Assembly (NCBI RefSeq): GCF_900169505.1
Contig: NZ_LT827021.1
Coordinates: 558,001 to 622,000, forward strand
Source: Arabiibacter massiliensis
GTDB lineage: Bacteria; Actinomycetota; Coriobacteriia; Coriobacteriales; Eggerthellaceae
Length of the DNA: 64,000 nt
Direction: 5' to 3'
In this document: piece by piece, positions 40,913 to 49,116 of the stretch
How the letters are laid out: the number at the start of each line of letters is the position of its first letter
How positions within the stretch are numbered: position 1 is the first letter of the stretch
Translations under genes and position numbers: made by a program
Notes under the pieces: generated by a model
Database searches by the model: none
What the model was told of the DNA's origin: nothing
The model's input: only the letters and a program-made list of their open reading frames with translations

Positions 40913-43762
40913 CTACTCGCCTTCCGTGTAGCCGATGGCGTCGAGCGCGTCGCCGCAGCGCTCGCACACATCCGGGTGGTTCGCGTTGCCGCCGAGCTCC
41001 CGGTAGTTCCAGCAGCGCGGGCACTTCTCGGCAGACGTGCGCGCCACCGTGGCCGTGATGTCGTCCTCCGAGCCGTTGCTCTCGAAGCGCACGTTCGCCA
41101 CGATGAAGAGCTCCTCCAGCACGGCGGCGTCGAAGCGCTCGGCGAAGCCCACGAGGGCGTCCGGCCCCTGCACGGTCACCTCAGCCTCCTGGCTCTTGTT
41201 CACCGTGCCGGCACCGCGCGCGTCCTCCAGCGCCTTGGTCACCGCGTCGCGGGCCGAAAGCAGCATGGCGAACACCGTGGTCTCCCCCGCCGCGCTCGCC
41301 GGGATGGCAGGCACGAAGTCGCTCGCGGCAGGCCAGCCGGCCAGCTGCACGTTTTCGGGCCGTCCCTCACGCTCGCGCAGGGCCAGCGGGTAGTGCTCCC
41401 ACACCTCGTCGCAGGTGAACGACAACACGGGCGAAAGCACCCGCACGAGCACCTCCAGTATGTTCATGAGCACCGTCTGCACGGCGCGGCGGCGCGGCGA
41501 GTCGGGCGCCTCGGAGTACAGGCGATCCTTCGTCACGTCCATGTACACGGCCGACAGGTCGTCCACGAAATCGTAGGTCATGCGGTACACCGCGTTGAAG
41601 CGGTACGTGTCGTAAGCCTCTTCCACGTCGGACAAATACGACGCCGTCTTCACCATCATGTAGCGGTCGAGCGGCTCCAGAGCGTCCCACGTCACCATGT
41701 CGCGCGCGTCGTCGAAGTCGTCCAGGTTGCCCAGCAGGAAACGGAACGTGTTGCGGAAGCGGCGGTAGGCGTCCGACACCTGCTTCAGGATATTCTCGGA
41801 GATGCTCACGTCCTGCGAGTAGTCCACACTGGCCACCCACAGGCGCAGCACGTCGGCGCCGTACTTTCCCATGACCTCGGCCGGGTCCACGCCGTTGCCG
41901 AGCGACTTGGACATCTTGCGCCCCTGCTCGTCCACCGTGAAGCCGCAGTGCATCACGCTCTTGTACGGCGGCACGCCGTAGGCGCCCATGCTGGTGAGCA
42001 GCGCCGACTGGAACCAGCCGCGGTGCTGGTCGGAGCCCTCCAGGTACATGTCGGCCGGGAAGCGCAGGCCCTCGGAGGCGCGGTGCTTCAACACGCTGGT
42101 GTGCGACACGCCGCTCTCCCACCACACATCCAGGATGTCGCGCTCGGGCACGAGCTCCGTGCAGCCGCACGTCTCGCACTTGATGCCGCGCGGCAGGTAC
42201 TCGGACGGCTCGCGCGTGAACCACGCGTCGGCGCCCTCCTTGTAGAACAGGTCGATCACCGCGCCGAACGTGGCCTCGTTCGCCACCGTGCTGCCGCACT
42301 TCGCGCACTTGAACACGGGGATGGGCACGCCCCAGCTGCGCTGGCGCGAGATGCACCAGTCGGGGCGGTCGGCCACCATGGAGCCGATGCGGTTCGACGC
42401 CCACGCGGGTATCCACTCCACGTCGTTCTCGATGGCCTTGCACGCGTTCTCGCGCAGGCTGTTCTTGTCCATCGACACGAACCACTGGTCGGTGGCGCGG
42501 AAGATGACGGGCTCGTGGCAGCGCCAGCAGTGCGGGTAGCTGTGCAGGATCTTCTTCTCGGCCACCAGCGCGCCACGCTCGCGCAGCCACTCGATGATGA
42601 CCGGGTTCGCCTCGTCCACGTCGAGGCCCGCGAAGGGGCCCGCCTCGTCGGTGAGCACGCCGTTGTCGTCCACCGGCATGAGCAGCGGCACGTCGAACTC
42701 GAGCGCCACCAGGTAGTCGTCCTGGCCGTGGCCGGGCGCGGTGTGCACGCAGCCGGTGCCGGAGTCGAGCGTGACGTGGTCGCCGTAGATGATGGCGCCC
42801 TTGAGGTCCTGGCGGATGGGGCACGTGTAGGTGAGGCCCGTGAGCTCGCGGCCCTTGAGCGCGACCGGCTCGCCGTCGGCGCCGCGCACGAGGCCGTAGG
42901 ACTCCCAGCCCGCGATCTCGGCAACCTGCTCCACCAGCTCGCGCGCCATGATCATGTTCGCGCCGTCCACCCGCACCATCACGTAGTCGGCGTCGGGCGC
43001 GAGCGACACGGCGGTGTTGGCCGGCAGCGTCCAGGGCGTCGTGGTCCAGATGAGGATGTGGGCGTCGCCGGTGGCGCCGGCCGCTTCGAAGATGCCGGGC
43101 ATGACGTCCATCTTGAAGCGCACGAAGATGGACGGCGACTCCTCGTCAGAGTATTCGATCTCGGCCTCGGCGAGCGCGGTGTGGCAGCGCTTGCACCAGT
43201 GGATGGGCTTGCGGCCGCGGTACACCGAGCCGTCCAGGTACATCTGCTTGAACACCTCCACGTTGCCGGCCTCGTAGTTCGGCAGAAACGTGAGGTAGGG
43301 GTGCTCCCAGTCGGCGTTCACGCCCAGGCGCTTGAAGCCGTCGCGCTGCACGTCCACGTACTTCTCGGCCCACTCGCGGCACAGGCGCCGCAGCGTGGGC
43401 TGGTCGATCTCGGCCATCTTCTCGGGGCCGAGGGTCTTCTCCACCATGTGCTCGATGGGCTGGCCGTGGCAGTCCCAGCCGGGCACGTACGGCGTGAAGA
43501 AGCCGCGCTGCGCATGGGACTTGTTCACGAAGTCCTTGAGGATCTTGTTGAAGGCGTGGCCGATGTGGATGGGGCCGTTGGCGTAGGGCGGGCCGTCGTG
43601 CAGGATGAATGGCTTGCCGTCCCTGTTCTTCTCGAGCACCTGCTCGTAGATATGCTCGCGCTCCCATTTCTCAAGGCGCTTCGGCTCGTTCTCGGGCAGG
43701 TTCGCCCGCATCGCGAAGTCGGTCTTAGGCAGGTTCATCGTCTCTTTATAGCTGTTCGCCAC
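40913..43762 (-). CDS. ileS: Isoleucyl-tRNA synthetase
   Basis: A 949-residue class I synthetase with HIGH (GPIHIGHA near residue 65), the CP1 editing domain (WTTTPWTLPAN and GTGCVHTAPGHGQDDY), KMSKS (GRKMSKSLGNG near residue 600) and a C-terminal zinc finger (CPRCWNYRELGG and CERCG). This is the bacterial zinc-containing type. ATG 43762 gives MANSYKETMNLPKTDF, a normal N-terminus. I saw no T-box leader in the upstream 70 bp. Confidence 0.97.
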   Translation of the reverse strand: MANSYKETMNLPKTDFAMRANLPENEPKRLEKWEREHIYEQVLEKNRDGKPFILHDGPPYANGPIHIGHAFNKILKDFVNKSHAQRGFFTPYVPGWDCHGQPIEHMVEKTLGPEKMAEIDQPTLRRLCREWAEKYVDVQRDGFKRLGVNADWEHPYLTFLPNYEAGNVEVFKQMYLDGSVYRGRKPIHWCKRCHTALAEAEIEYSDEESPSIFVRFKMDVMPGIFEAAGATGDAHILIWTTTPWTLPANTAVSLAPDADYVMVRVDGANMIMARELVEQVAEIAGWESYGLVRGADGEPVALKGRELTGLTYTCPIRQDLKGAIIYGDHVTLDSGTGCVHTAPGHGQDDYLVALEFDVPLLMPVDDNGVLTDEAGPFAGLDVDEANPVIIEWLRERGALVAEKKILHSYPHCWRCHEPVIFRATDQWFVSMDKNSLRENACKAIENDVEWIPAWASNRIGSMVADRPDWCISRQRSWGVPIPVFKCAKCGSTVANEATFGAVIDLFYKEGADAWFTREPSEYLPRGIKCETCGCTELVPERDILDVWWESGVSHTSVLKHRASEGLRFPADMYLEGSDQHRGWFQSALLTSMGAYGVPPYKSVMHCGFTVDEQGRKMSKSLGNGVDPAEVMGKYGADVLRLWVASVDYSQDVSISENILKQVSDAYRRFRNTFRFLLGNLDDFDDARDMVTWDALEPLDRYMMVKTASYLSDVEEAYDTYRFNAVYRMTYDFVDDLSAVYMDVTKDRLYSEAPDSPRRRAVQTVLMNILEVLVRVLSPVLSFTCDEVWEHYPLALREREGRPENVQLAGWPAASDFVPAIPASAAGETTVFAMLLSARDAVTKALEDARGAGTVNKSQEAEVTVQGPDALVGFAERFDAAVLEELFIVANVRFESNGSEDDITATVARTSAEKCPRCWNYRELGGNANHPDVCERCGDALDAIGYTEGE

Positions 43763-43822
43763 GGCTGTGAGTACCTTTCATCCTGTGCATGCGTTTCAGG
43801 CGGTTCAGATTCAAACCTGTAT

Positions 43823-43828
43823 AGTATA
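43823..43828 (-). promoter_or_regulatory. -10 element for ileS
   Basis: TATACT on the minus strand about 60 bp upstream of the ileS ATG, in an AT-rich patch. No good -35 was found. Confidence 0.45.
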
Positions 43829-43926
43829 GGCGAAACCGCGTGCTTTCCCCAGGGCCGGCCCGACTTTCCAAAATTGCGACATAGGAGGAGCGCGCGCCGT
43901 CATCCTGAACGGAGCGAGTGCCCCCT

Positions 43927-44047
43927 TGTCATCCTGAGCGGAGCGCGCCAGCGCGTAGTCGAAGGATCCCGCGCGGCGCCAGCCATGACGCTTGCAGCTG
44001 GCGTCAGCGCGGGATCCTTCGACTCGCTTCGCTCGCCCAGGATGACA
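43927..44047. repeat. Dispersed palindromic repeat (copy 5, full, with an extra partial arm)
   Basis: Full inverted arms at 43927-44047 (TGTCATCCTGAGCG... ...CCCAGGATGACA), between ileS and the surface-protein stop. An extra partial arm GTCATCCTGAACGGAGCGAG lies just before it at about 43899-43920. Confidence 0.75.
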
Positions 44048-44060
44048 AGGCGGCGCCCGC

Positions 44061-46331
44061 CTACCGCCTGCGCGCGCGGCGCAGGGCCGCGCCGGCGGCC
44101 GCGGCCGAGGCGAGGGCCGCGAGGGCCGCGGGCCCGAGCGGGTCGCCGGTCCCGGGAAGGGGCTTCGGCGCGGACGCTCCCCCGGCCGGCCGCGCGACGA
44201 GGGTGAAAGTCGTCTGGCCGGAGACGGGCTCGGGGGCGTAGTTGACCTCGGAGGCGTCGGGGGCGAAGCGCCAGTAGAGCGTGGCCGCGGCTCCCGCCTC
44301 GCCCGAGAACTCCCAGTCGCCGAGAAGGGGCGCCGAGCGGGCGGCGTCGGCGTACCAGGTGAGCGAGCCCTCCACCGCCTCGCCGTTCACGCCCGCGGCA
44401 GCAGCCGGGACCGCGACGTCCGAGAGGCGCGAGCCGACAATAACCTCCCGGTCGTCGACGCGATACGAGAAGGCCGCGGGGGCGATGACGAGGCCGCCCT
44501 CGGCCGTGGCGGCGGCGTAGAGGGCGCCGCCCACCTCCTTCTCGGGGAGCGCCGCGCGCACGCGGTAGGTCCCGGCGGCAGAGGGCAGGCCGGGCTCCCA
44601 GGAGGTGCCGCCGGCCGCCCGGTGCTCGAACGCCACCGAGCCGAGGGCGTCGGTTTCGCCGTAGCGGGCGGCCTCCACGACCTCGGAGGCGGCGGGTGCC
44701 GCGCCGTCGTAGGAGAGCCGGGCGTCGGCGGCCAGCTCGAGGGCGGCCATGGGAAGCACGCGCACCGGGTAGGCGGCCGACGTGGCCGCGTCCCGGTTCT
44801 CCGCCGCGGCGAAGCCCCGCGCGGGCGCCACGCCGTAGACCCTGTTGCCCGCCCAGTCGCGCGCCGCATCCGCGAAGAACCCGCCGGTGAGGGAGGGGTC
44901 CTCGCGCTCCGCCGCCCCGGAGCCGCCGCCGATGGCCTGCGCGTTCTCCCCCGGCACCGCCGAGACGAACCCGCCCTCGATCGCGATGCCGGAGCCGATG
45001 CCGCCGATGCCCGGGTCAAGATTGGCATCGAGGCCGGAGCCGCCGCCGATTCCGGCGGCGTATATGCCGCCCGTGGCCGCGACCGTGCCGCCCGAGACGG
45101 TTATGCCCAGGCCGTTTCCATCGGCGGCACCGCCGATACCGGAGCCTTCGTCGCCGCCCGTAGCTGCAACATCACCGCCCGTGATGGCGATATGAAAGCC
45201 GTCGCTATCGCAGCCTCCGCCGATGCCGGCGCCATACGGACCGCCTACAGCTGTGACCTTTCCGTCTGAAATAGCGATACCCGATCCGACGCCTCCAGAG
45301 CCGTGGCCGCTCCAGCTATAGCCCCCGCCGATGCCGGCGGCACACTCCCCGCCTGTGGCTATGACCGTGCCGCCCGTGATGGCGATGTTCGTGCCGTTGG
45401 CACAGTTGGCTTCGCCGTTGCAATCGCCACCGCCGATACCAGCGCCACCGAAACCTCCCGTGGCCGTGACCATGCCCCCCGATATGGTGATGTCCGAGCC
45501 GTTGCCGAGACCGCGGCCGCTGCCGATTCCGGCGGCGAACTCGCCACCCGTAGCTGTGACGGTTCCACCCGTGATAGCGATATACGAACCGTTGCCGTTG
45601 AAGCTGCCGCCGATGCCAGCGGCGTACATGCTACCCGTAGCAACGACCACGCCGCCAGAGATGGTGATGTTCGCGCCGTCGCCGTCGTAGCCGCCGCCAA
45701 TGCCGGCACAGCCGCCGTTAGCTACGATCGTGCCGCCTTCGATAGTTATGTATGTGCCGCTTCCGTCGTAGCCGCCGCCAATGCCGGCGCAGCCGCCATT
45801 GGCTACAACTTCGCCGCTTTTTATGGTGATGTTCGATCCGTCGCCGTCTCCGCCGCCGATGCCGGCGCCAGGGCCCTGCGCGAAAAGCCTGCCGTCGCCC
45901 GAGATGCAAAGCGGCCTCACCCCGTTCTCCAGGCCGGCATGCCCTCCTCCCGACTTCAGGGAGCTGTCGCCGGCAAGGACGAGGTCGAGGCCTCCGGACT
46001 CGACGAGGAAGGCGGCCTCTCCGAGGGAGATGACGTCGATGCGCACGCCATCGAGCGTGAGGCGCGCGGTCCTGCCCTCGCCGGGGTCGACCACGATGCG
46101 GTCGGCGGTTGCGTCCCCGGCCAGGGACACGGCGAGCGGTGCCTCGCCTACCACGGTGAGGACGCCGGCATCGTAGGTGTAGTCGACGCCCGCGCTGCCG
46201 CCCGACACGTTGAAGCCGAGGTCGGCCGCGTGGGCCGTCTGCGCGAGAGGCAACCCCAGAAACGCGGCGAGGAGCGCCGCGAGCGCGCCGGCCCGCAGAA
46301 GGCCGGACCCCCTCGTTCTCAAAGCCTCCAT
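44061..46331 (-). CDS. LPxTG-anchored surface protein with Gly-rich repeats
   Basis: A 756-residue secreted protein. It has a signal peptide (cleavage probably near AHAADLGF, residue 35), an N-terminal beta-rich domain, then about eleven imperfect repeats of 28-35 residues with the pattern AGIGGG-x-G-x-I-x-I-xGG-x-V-x-ATGG (about residues 165-480), two beta-rich linker domains, and a sorting signal LPGTG followed by a hydrophobic stretch and RRARRR. Sortase would anchor it to the wall. The repeats suggest a beta-helix or beta-roll, as in adhesins. ATG 46331 was chosen at the signal peptide; the frame is open 330 nt further 5' without a plausible secretion signal. No sortase gene is in the window. 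Confidence 0.88.
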   Translation of the reverse strand: MEALRTRGSGLLRAGALAALLAAFLGLPLAQTAHAADLGFNVSGGSAGVDYTYDAGVLTVVGEAPLAVSLAGDATADRIVVDPGEGRTARLTLDGVRIDVISLGEAAFLVESGGLDLVLAGDSSLKSGGGHAGLENGVRPLCISGDGRLFAQGPGAGIGGGDGDGSNITIKSGEVVANGGCAGIGGGYDGSGTYITIEGGTIVANGGCAGIGGGYDGDGANITISGGVVVATGSMYAAGIGGSFNGNGSYIAITGGTVTATGGEFAAGIGSGRGLGNGSDITISGGMVTATGGFGGAGIGGGDCNGEANCANGTNIAITGGTVIATGGECAAGIGGGYSWSGHGSGGVGSGIAISDGKVTAVGGPYGAGIGGGCDSDGFHIAITGGDVAATGGDEGSGIGGAADGNGLGITVSGGTVAATGGIYAAGIGGGSGLDANLDPGIGGIGSGIAIEGGFVSAVPGENAQAIGGGSGAAEREDPSLTGGFFADAARDWAGNRVYGVAPARGFAAAENRDAATSAAYPVRVLPMAALELAADARLSYDGAAPAASEVVEAARYGETDALGSVAFEHRAAGGTSWEPGLPSAAGTYRVRAALPEKEVGGALYAAATAEGGLVIAPAAFSYRVDDREVIVGSRLSDVAVPAAAAGVNGEAVEGSLTWYADAARSAPLLGDWEFSGEAGAAATLYWRFAPDASEVNYAPEPVSGQTTFTLVARPAGGASAPKPLPGTGDPLGPAALAALASAAAAGAALRRARRR

Positions 46332-46446
46332 GGCGAGCCCCCGTCCCTGTTCGCGCGCATACCGTATGCGCCCCATTCTAGCACGGGAGGCGGCCGCGTA
46401 ACCGCCAGGATCCATGCGCGCCGCGGGAGCGGCCTCGGGACGAAGC

Positions 46447-46574
46447 GGCAGGAATGTGCGGCTGTGGCACGCGCGGCGCGTCCGCGATTTCCGCGACCTG
46501 GGGAAACGCTCGCCCATGAGCGCCCGAGACCTCGAAAACCCGCCCGATCTGCGCCACAGCCGAAAAATCCTGCC
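46447..46574. repeat. Second 128-bp imperfect palindromic element
   Basis: Outer arms begin GGCAGGA (46447-46453) and end TCCTGCC (46568-46574), with GGCTGTGGC (46461-46469) facing GCCACAGCC (46553-46561). The same length and general build as 7167-7294, though the arm sequences differ. It fills much of the 384-bp gap between the surface protein and degV; the remainder holds a TATACT at 46638. Confidence 0.45.
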
Positions 46575-46637
46575 AGTTCGCCTCGGACCGCCGCCCTGCG
46601 CGAGAAAAATCGCGTCGCCGAGCGGGCAGCGAACCGC

Positions 46638-46643
46638 TATACT
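46638..46643 (+). promoter_or_regulatory. -10 element for degV
   Basis: TATACT 72 bp upstream of the degV ATG. No good -35 at the expected distance. Confidence 0.4.
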
Positions 46644-46715
46644 TTTATCTGTTGTGCGCAATGGCCGCCGGCCGCTTCACGCCGGCGCGCTCGAACATAG
46701 AGGAAGGACCGCGCC

Positions 46716-47594
46716 ATGCCCATGAGCTTCGAGATCGTCACCGATTCCAGCAGCAACCTCGTCGAGGAGATGATCGACGACTTCGGGCTGCATATCCTGC
46801 CCCTCACCTTCATGGTGGATGGCGAGCAGTACCAGAGCTATCTCAAAGGCGAGCACACCGACCTGGCGCAGTTCTACACCATGATGCGCGAGGGCAAGGT
46901 GATCACCACGTCGCTGCCGAACCTGGCCGACTCCGAGGCGCTCATGCGCGGCCTTCTGGAGCAGGGGCGCGACATCCTGTACCTGGGCTTCTCGAGCGGC
47001 CTTTCCGGCACGTTCGAGGCCACCGAGCTGCTCATCCGCGACCTGGCCGCCGAGTTCCCCGAGCGCACGTTGCTCGCCGTGGACACGCTGGCGGCCTCCG
47101 GCGGCGAGGGTCTGCTGGTGTGGCACGCCGTGCAGCGCGCCCGCGCCGGCGCCACCATCGAGGAGGTGCGCGACTGGGTGGAGCAGAACAAGCTGCACCT
47201 GGCCCACTGGTTCACGGTGGACGACCTCATGTTCCTGTTCCGCGGCGGGCGCGTGTCGAAGACGGCGGCCTGGGCGGGCACGATGCTCAACATCAAGCCG
47301 GTCATGCACGTGGACGACGAAGGGCATCTCATCCCGCTCGAGAAGGTGCGCGGGCGCAAGAAGTCGCTCAACGCGCTCGTGGACCACATGGTGAAGAGCG
47401 CCGTCCAGCCCATCGACGAGCAGATGGTGTTCATCACGCACGGCGACTGCCTGGAGGAGGCTGAGTACGTGGCCGAGCAGGTGCGCGAGCGCTTCGGCGT
47501 GAAGGAGGTCGTCATCAACTACGTCGACCCCGTCATCGGCGCCCACTCCGGCCCCGGCACGATGGCCCTGTTCTTCCTGGCCGACCAGCGCTAA
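46716..47594 (+). CDS. DegV-family fatty-acid-binding protein
   Basis: A 292-residue DegV protein, the fatty-acid-binding subunit (FakB-like) that presents fatty acids to a kinase. Family features: FEIVTDSSSNL at the N-terminus, TTSLPN near residue 67, GFSSGLSGTFEATELL near residue 90, and the lipid-binding RGGRVSKTAAWAGTMLNIKPVMHVDDEG near residue 178. No FakA gene is adjacent. AGGAAGG precedes ATG 46716; an in-frame ATG two codons later is possible. Confidence 0.93.
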   Translation: MPMSFEIVTDSSSNLVEEMIDDFGLHILPLTFMVDGEQYQSYLKGEHTDLAQFYTMMREGKVITTSLPNLADSEALMRGLLEQGRDILYLGFSSGLSGTFEATELLIRDLAAEFPERTLLAVDTLAASGGEGLLVWHAVQRARAGATIEEVRDWVEQNKLHLAHWFTVDDLMFLFRGGRVSKTAAWAGTMLNIKPVMHVDDEGHLIPLEKVRGRKKSLNALVDHMVKSAVQPIDEQMVFITHGDCLEEAEYVAEQVRERFGVKEVVINYVDPVIGAHSGPGTMALFFLADQR

Positions 47595-47621
47595 GGAGCT
47601 CGCAAACCCCTATTCCACAAC

Positions 47622-47681
47622 GCATTGTCGCCCGAAAAACACGCTTTTCAACGCTGAGGCGTGTTTTTCGGGCGACAATGC
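47622..47681. terminator. 60-bp perfect palindromic bidirectional terminator
   Basis: Two perfect 23-base arms (47622-47644 and 47659-47681) around a 14-base loop lie between the convergent degV and dinB stops, ending 3 bp before the dinB stop. Each arm carries an A5 or T5 run inside the stem. It is longer than an ordinary terminator. Confidence 0.75.
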
Positions 47682-47683
47682 CC

Positions 47684-49012
47684 TCATTTGTAGTCGGCGG
47701 GGTTCTTGGAGGAGGAGCCGGTGGTGTTCTCCTCGTTGCGCAGCTCGTGGCCGAAGCGGACGGCGGCCTCGCCGAAGCGGTCCTTCACGAGGTCGGTGGC
47801 CTCGATGAGGCCGCGGCGCTTGCGCTCGTCGCGCACGACGGGCTCGACGTCGGCGTCGCACGGCGCGGCCTCGGACAGGTCGAAGAGGCTCTCCTGCACG
47901 GCGCCCTCCTCCGCGAAGCCGCTCATGCCCACGCCGACGAGGCGCAGCGGCGTGCCGGGTCGCCACATCTCGTCCACCATGGCGTAGAGCAGCGGCGTGT
48001 AGGCCAGCTCGTCGTCGCTCGGACGCGGCAGCTGGCGCTGCACCGAGCGCACGCTCAGGTCGTCGAACTTCACGCGCAGCGCGAGCGTGCGCCCGCGCAG
48101 GCCCTTGCGGCGCAGGCGGCGGCCCACCTTCGCGGCCATCGTGGCGATGGCGGCCTCCACGTCCTCGCGGCGCGTGAGGTCGTGCGCGAACGTCATCTCG
48201 TTCGACACCGACTTCACCGCGTCGTCCTGCTCCACGGGCGCGTCGTCGCCGCCGTTCGCCCGCACGTGCATTACGCGCCCCAGCTTGCCGAACACGCGCT
48301 CGAGCATGCGCAGGTCTGCGTCGGCTAGCTGCCCCAACGTGCGGATGCCGCGCGACGCAAGCTTCTCCTCGGCCGCCGCGCCGATGCCGCTCATCGTCCG
48401 CACGGGCAGCGGGGCCAGGAAGTCGCGCTCGCCGCCGGGGTAGACCACGGTGAGGCCTCGCGGCTTGTCCATGTCGGAAGCGATCTTCGCGATGGTCTTC
48501 GACGTGCCCACGCCCACCGAGCACGTCACGCCCAGCTCCTCCACGCGCCGCTGGATGCGCTGGGCCACGCGCGCGGGGTGCTCGCGGTTCACGGACGTGG
48601 GGGTGACGTCGAGGAACGCCTCGTCGATGCTCACCTGCTGCACGTGGGGCGTCTCGGCGCGCAGGATGTCCATGATGGCATCGGACATCTCGCGGTAGCG
48701 GTCGAAGTGCCCGTGCGTCCAGATGGCGTCCGGGCACAGGCGCTTGGCGGTGGACGAGGGCATGGCGCTTCTCACGCCGAAAGGCCGCGCCTCGTAGGAG
48801 GCGGTGGACACCACGCCGTGCTTGTCGGGGTCGCCGCCCACGATGACGGGCTTGCCGCGCCAGGCGGGATGGTCGAGCTGCTCCACCGAGGCGAAGAACG
48901 CGTCCAGGTCGACGAGCAGGATGGCCGGCCCTTCCCAGGGCTCGAGGGGCAGCCCGCCGTCCGCCGAGGCATCGGCGCCGTGCAGATCGGTATGTGGGAA
49001 TTCGCGTGCCAT
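47684..49012 (-). CDS. dinB: DNA polymerase IV (Y-family)
   Basis: A 442-residue translesion polymerase. Catalytic acidic residues are in ILLVDLDAFFASVEQ near residue 35 and VSIDEAFLDV near residue 130. The little-finger domain follows, and a beta-clamp-binding motif QESLFDL stands near residue 390, with a variable tail after it. ATG 49012 gives MAREFPHTD; the frame upstream is open but without a ribosome site. An SRAP protein that handles abasic-site damage is encoded 5 kb away. Confidence 0.94.
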   Translation of the reverse strand: MAREFPHTDLHGADASADGGLPLEPWEGPAILLVDLDAFFASVEQLDHPAWRGKPVIVGGDPDKHGVVSTASYEARPFGVRSAMPSSTAKRLCPDAIWTHGHFDRYREMSDAIMDILRAETPHVQQVSIDEAFLDVTPTSVNREHPARVAQRIQRRVEELGVTCSVGVGTSKTIAKIASDMDKPRGLTVVYPGGERDFLAPLPVRTMSGIGAAAEEKLASRGIRTLGQLADADLRMLERVFGKLGRVMHVRANGGDDAPVEQDDAVKSVSNEMTFAHDLTRREDVEAAIATMAAKVGRRLRRKGLRGRTLALRVKFDDLSVRSVQRQLPRPSDDELAYTPLLYAMVDEMWRPGTPLRLVGVGMSGFAEEGAVQESLFDLSEAAPCDADVEPVVRDERKRRGLIEATDLVKDRFGEAAVRFGHELRNEENTTGSSSKNPADYK

Positions 49013-49060
49013 GGCGCGAATAAGTCTACCACGCCGTCCACGCCCGCCGCGGACATGTGC

Positions 49061-49066
49061 TAGGAT
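49061..49066 (+). promoter_or_regulatory. -10-like element for the aminotransferase-fold gene
   Basis: TAGGAT 51 bp upstream of ATG 49117, in the 104-bp divergent gap with dinB. No LexA-type box was recognised in this gap. Confidence 0.35.
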
Positions 49067-49116
49067 ATTCATTCCTTGCCTCGAATCGCGAGGCGGAAAC
49101 CCAGGGAGGGAGAGAC

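Noticed and set aside
39354-41024. Long minus-strand ORF joining an lspA-region shadow to rluD
   Set aside because: The first part is Arg- and Ala-rich shadow sequence over lspA; the real RluD starts at ATG 40361 with an ATGA overlap.
43763-43900. T-box leader for ileS
   Set aside because: No specifier stem, T-box consensus or antiterminator pair is seen in the region upstream of the ATG, only a TATACT.
46332-46661. Longer N-terminus for the LPxTG protein (start at 46661)
   Set aside because: The added 110 residues are Arg-rich, contain no secretion signal, and cover the palindromic element; the signal peptide starts at ATG 46331.
49013-49116. LexA box in the dinB promoter region
   Set aside because: No CGAACNNNNGTTCG- or CTGTN8ACAG-type palindrome is visible in the divergent gap.
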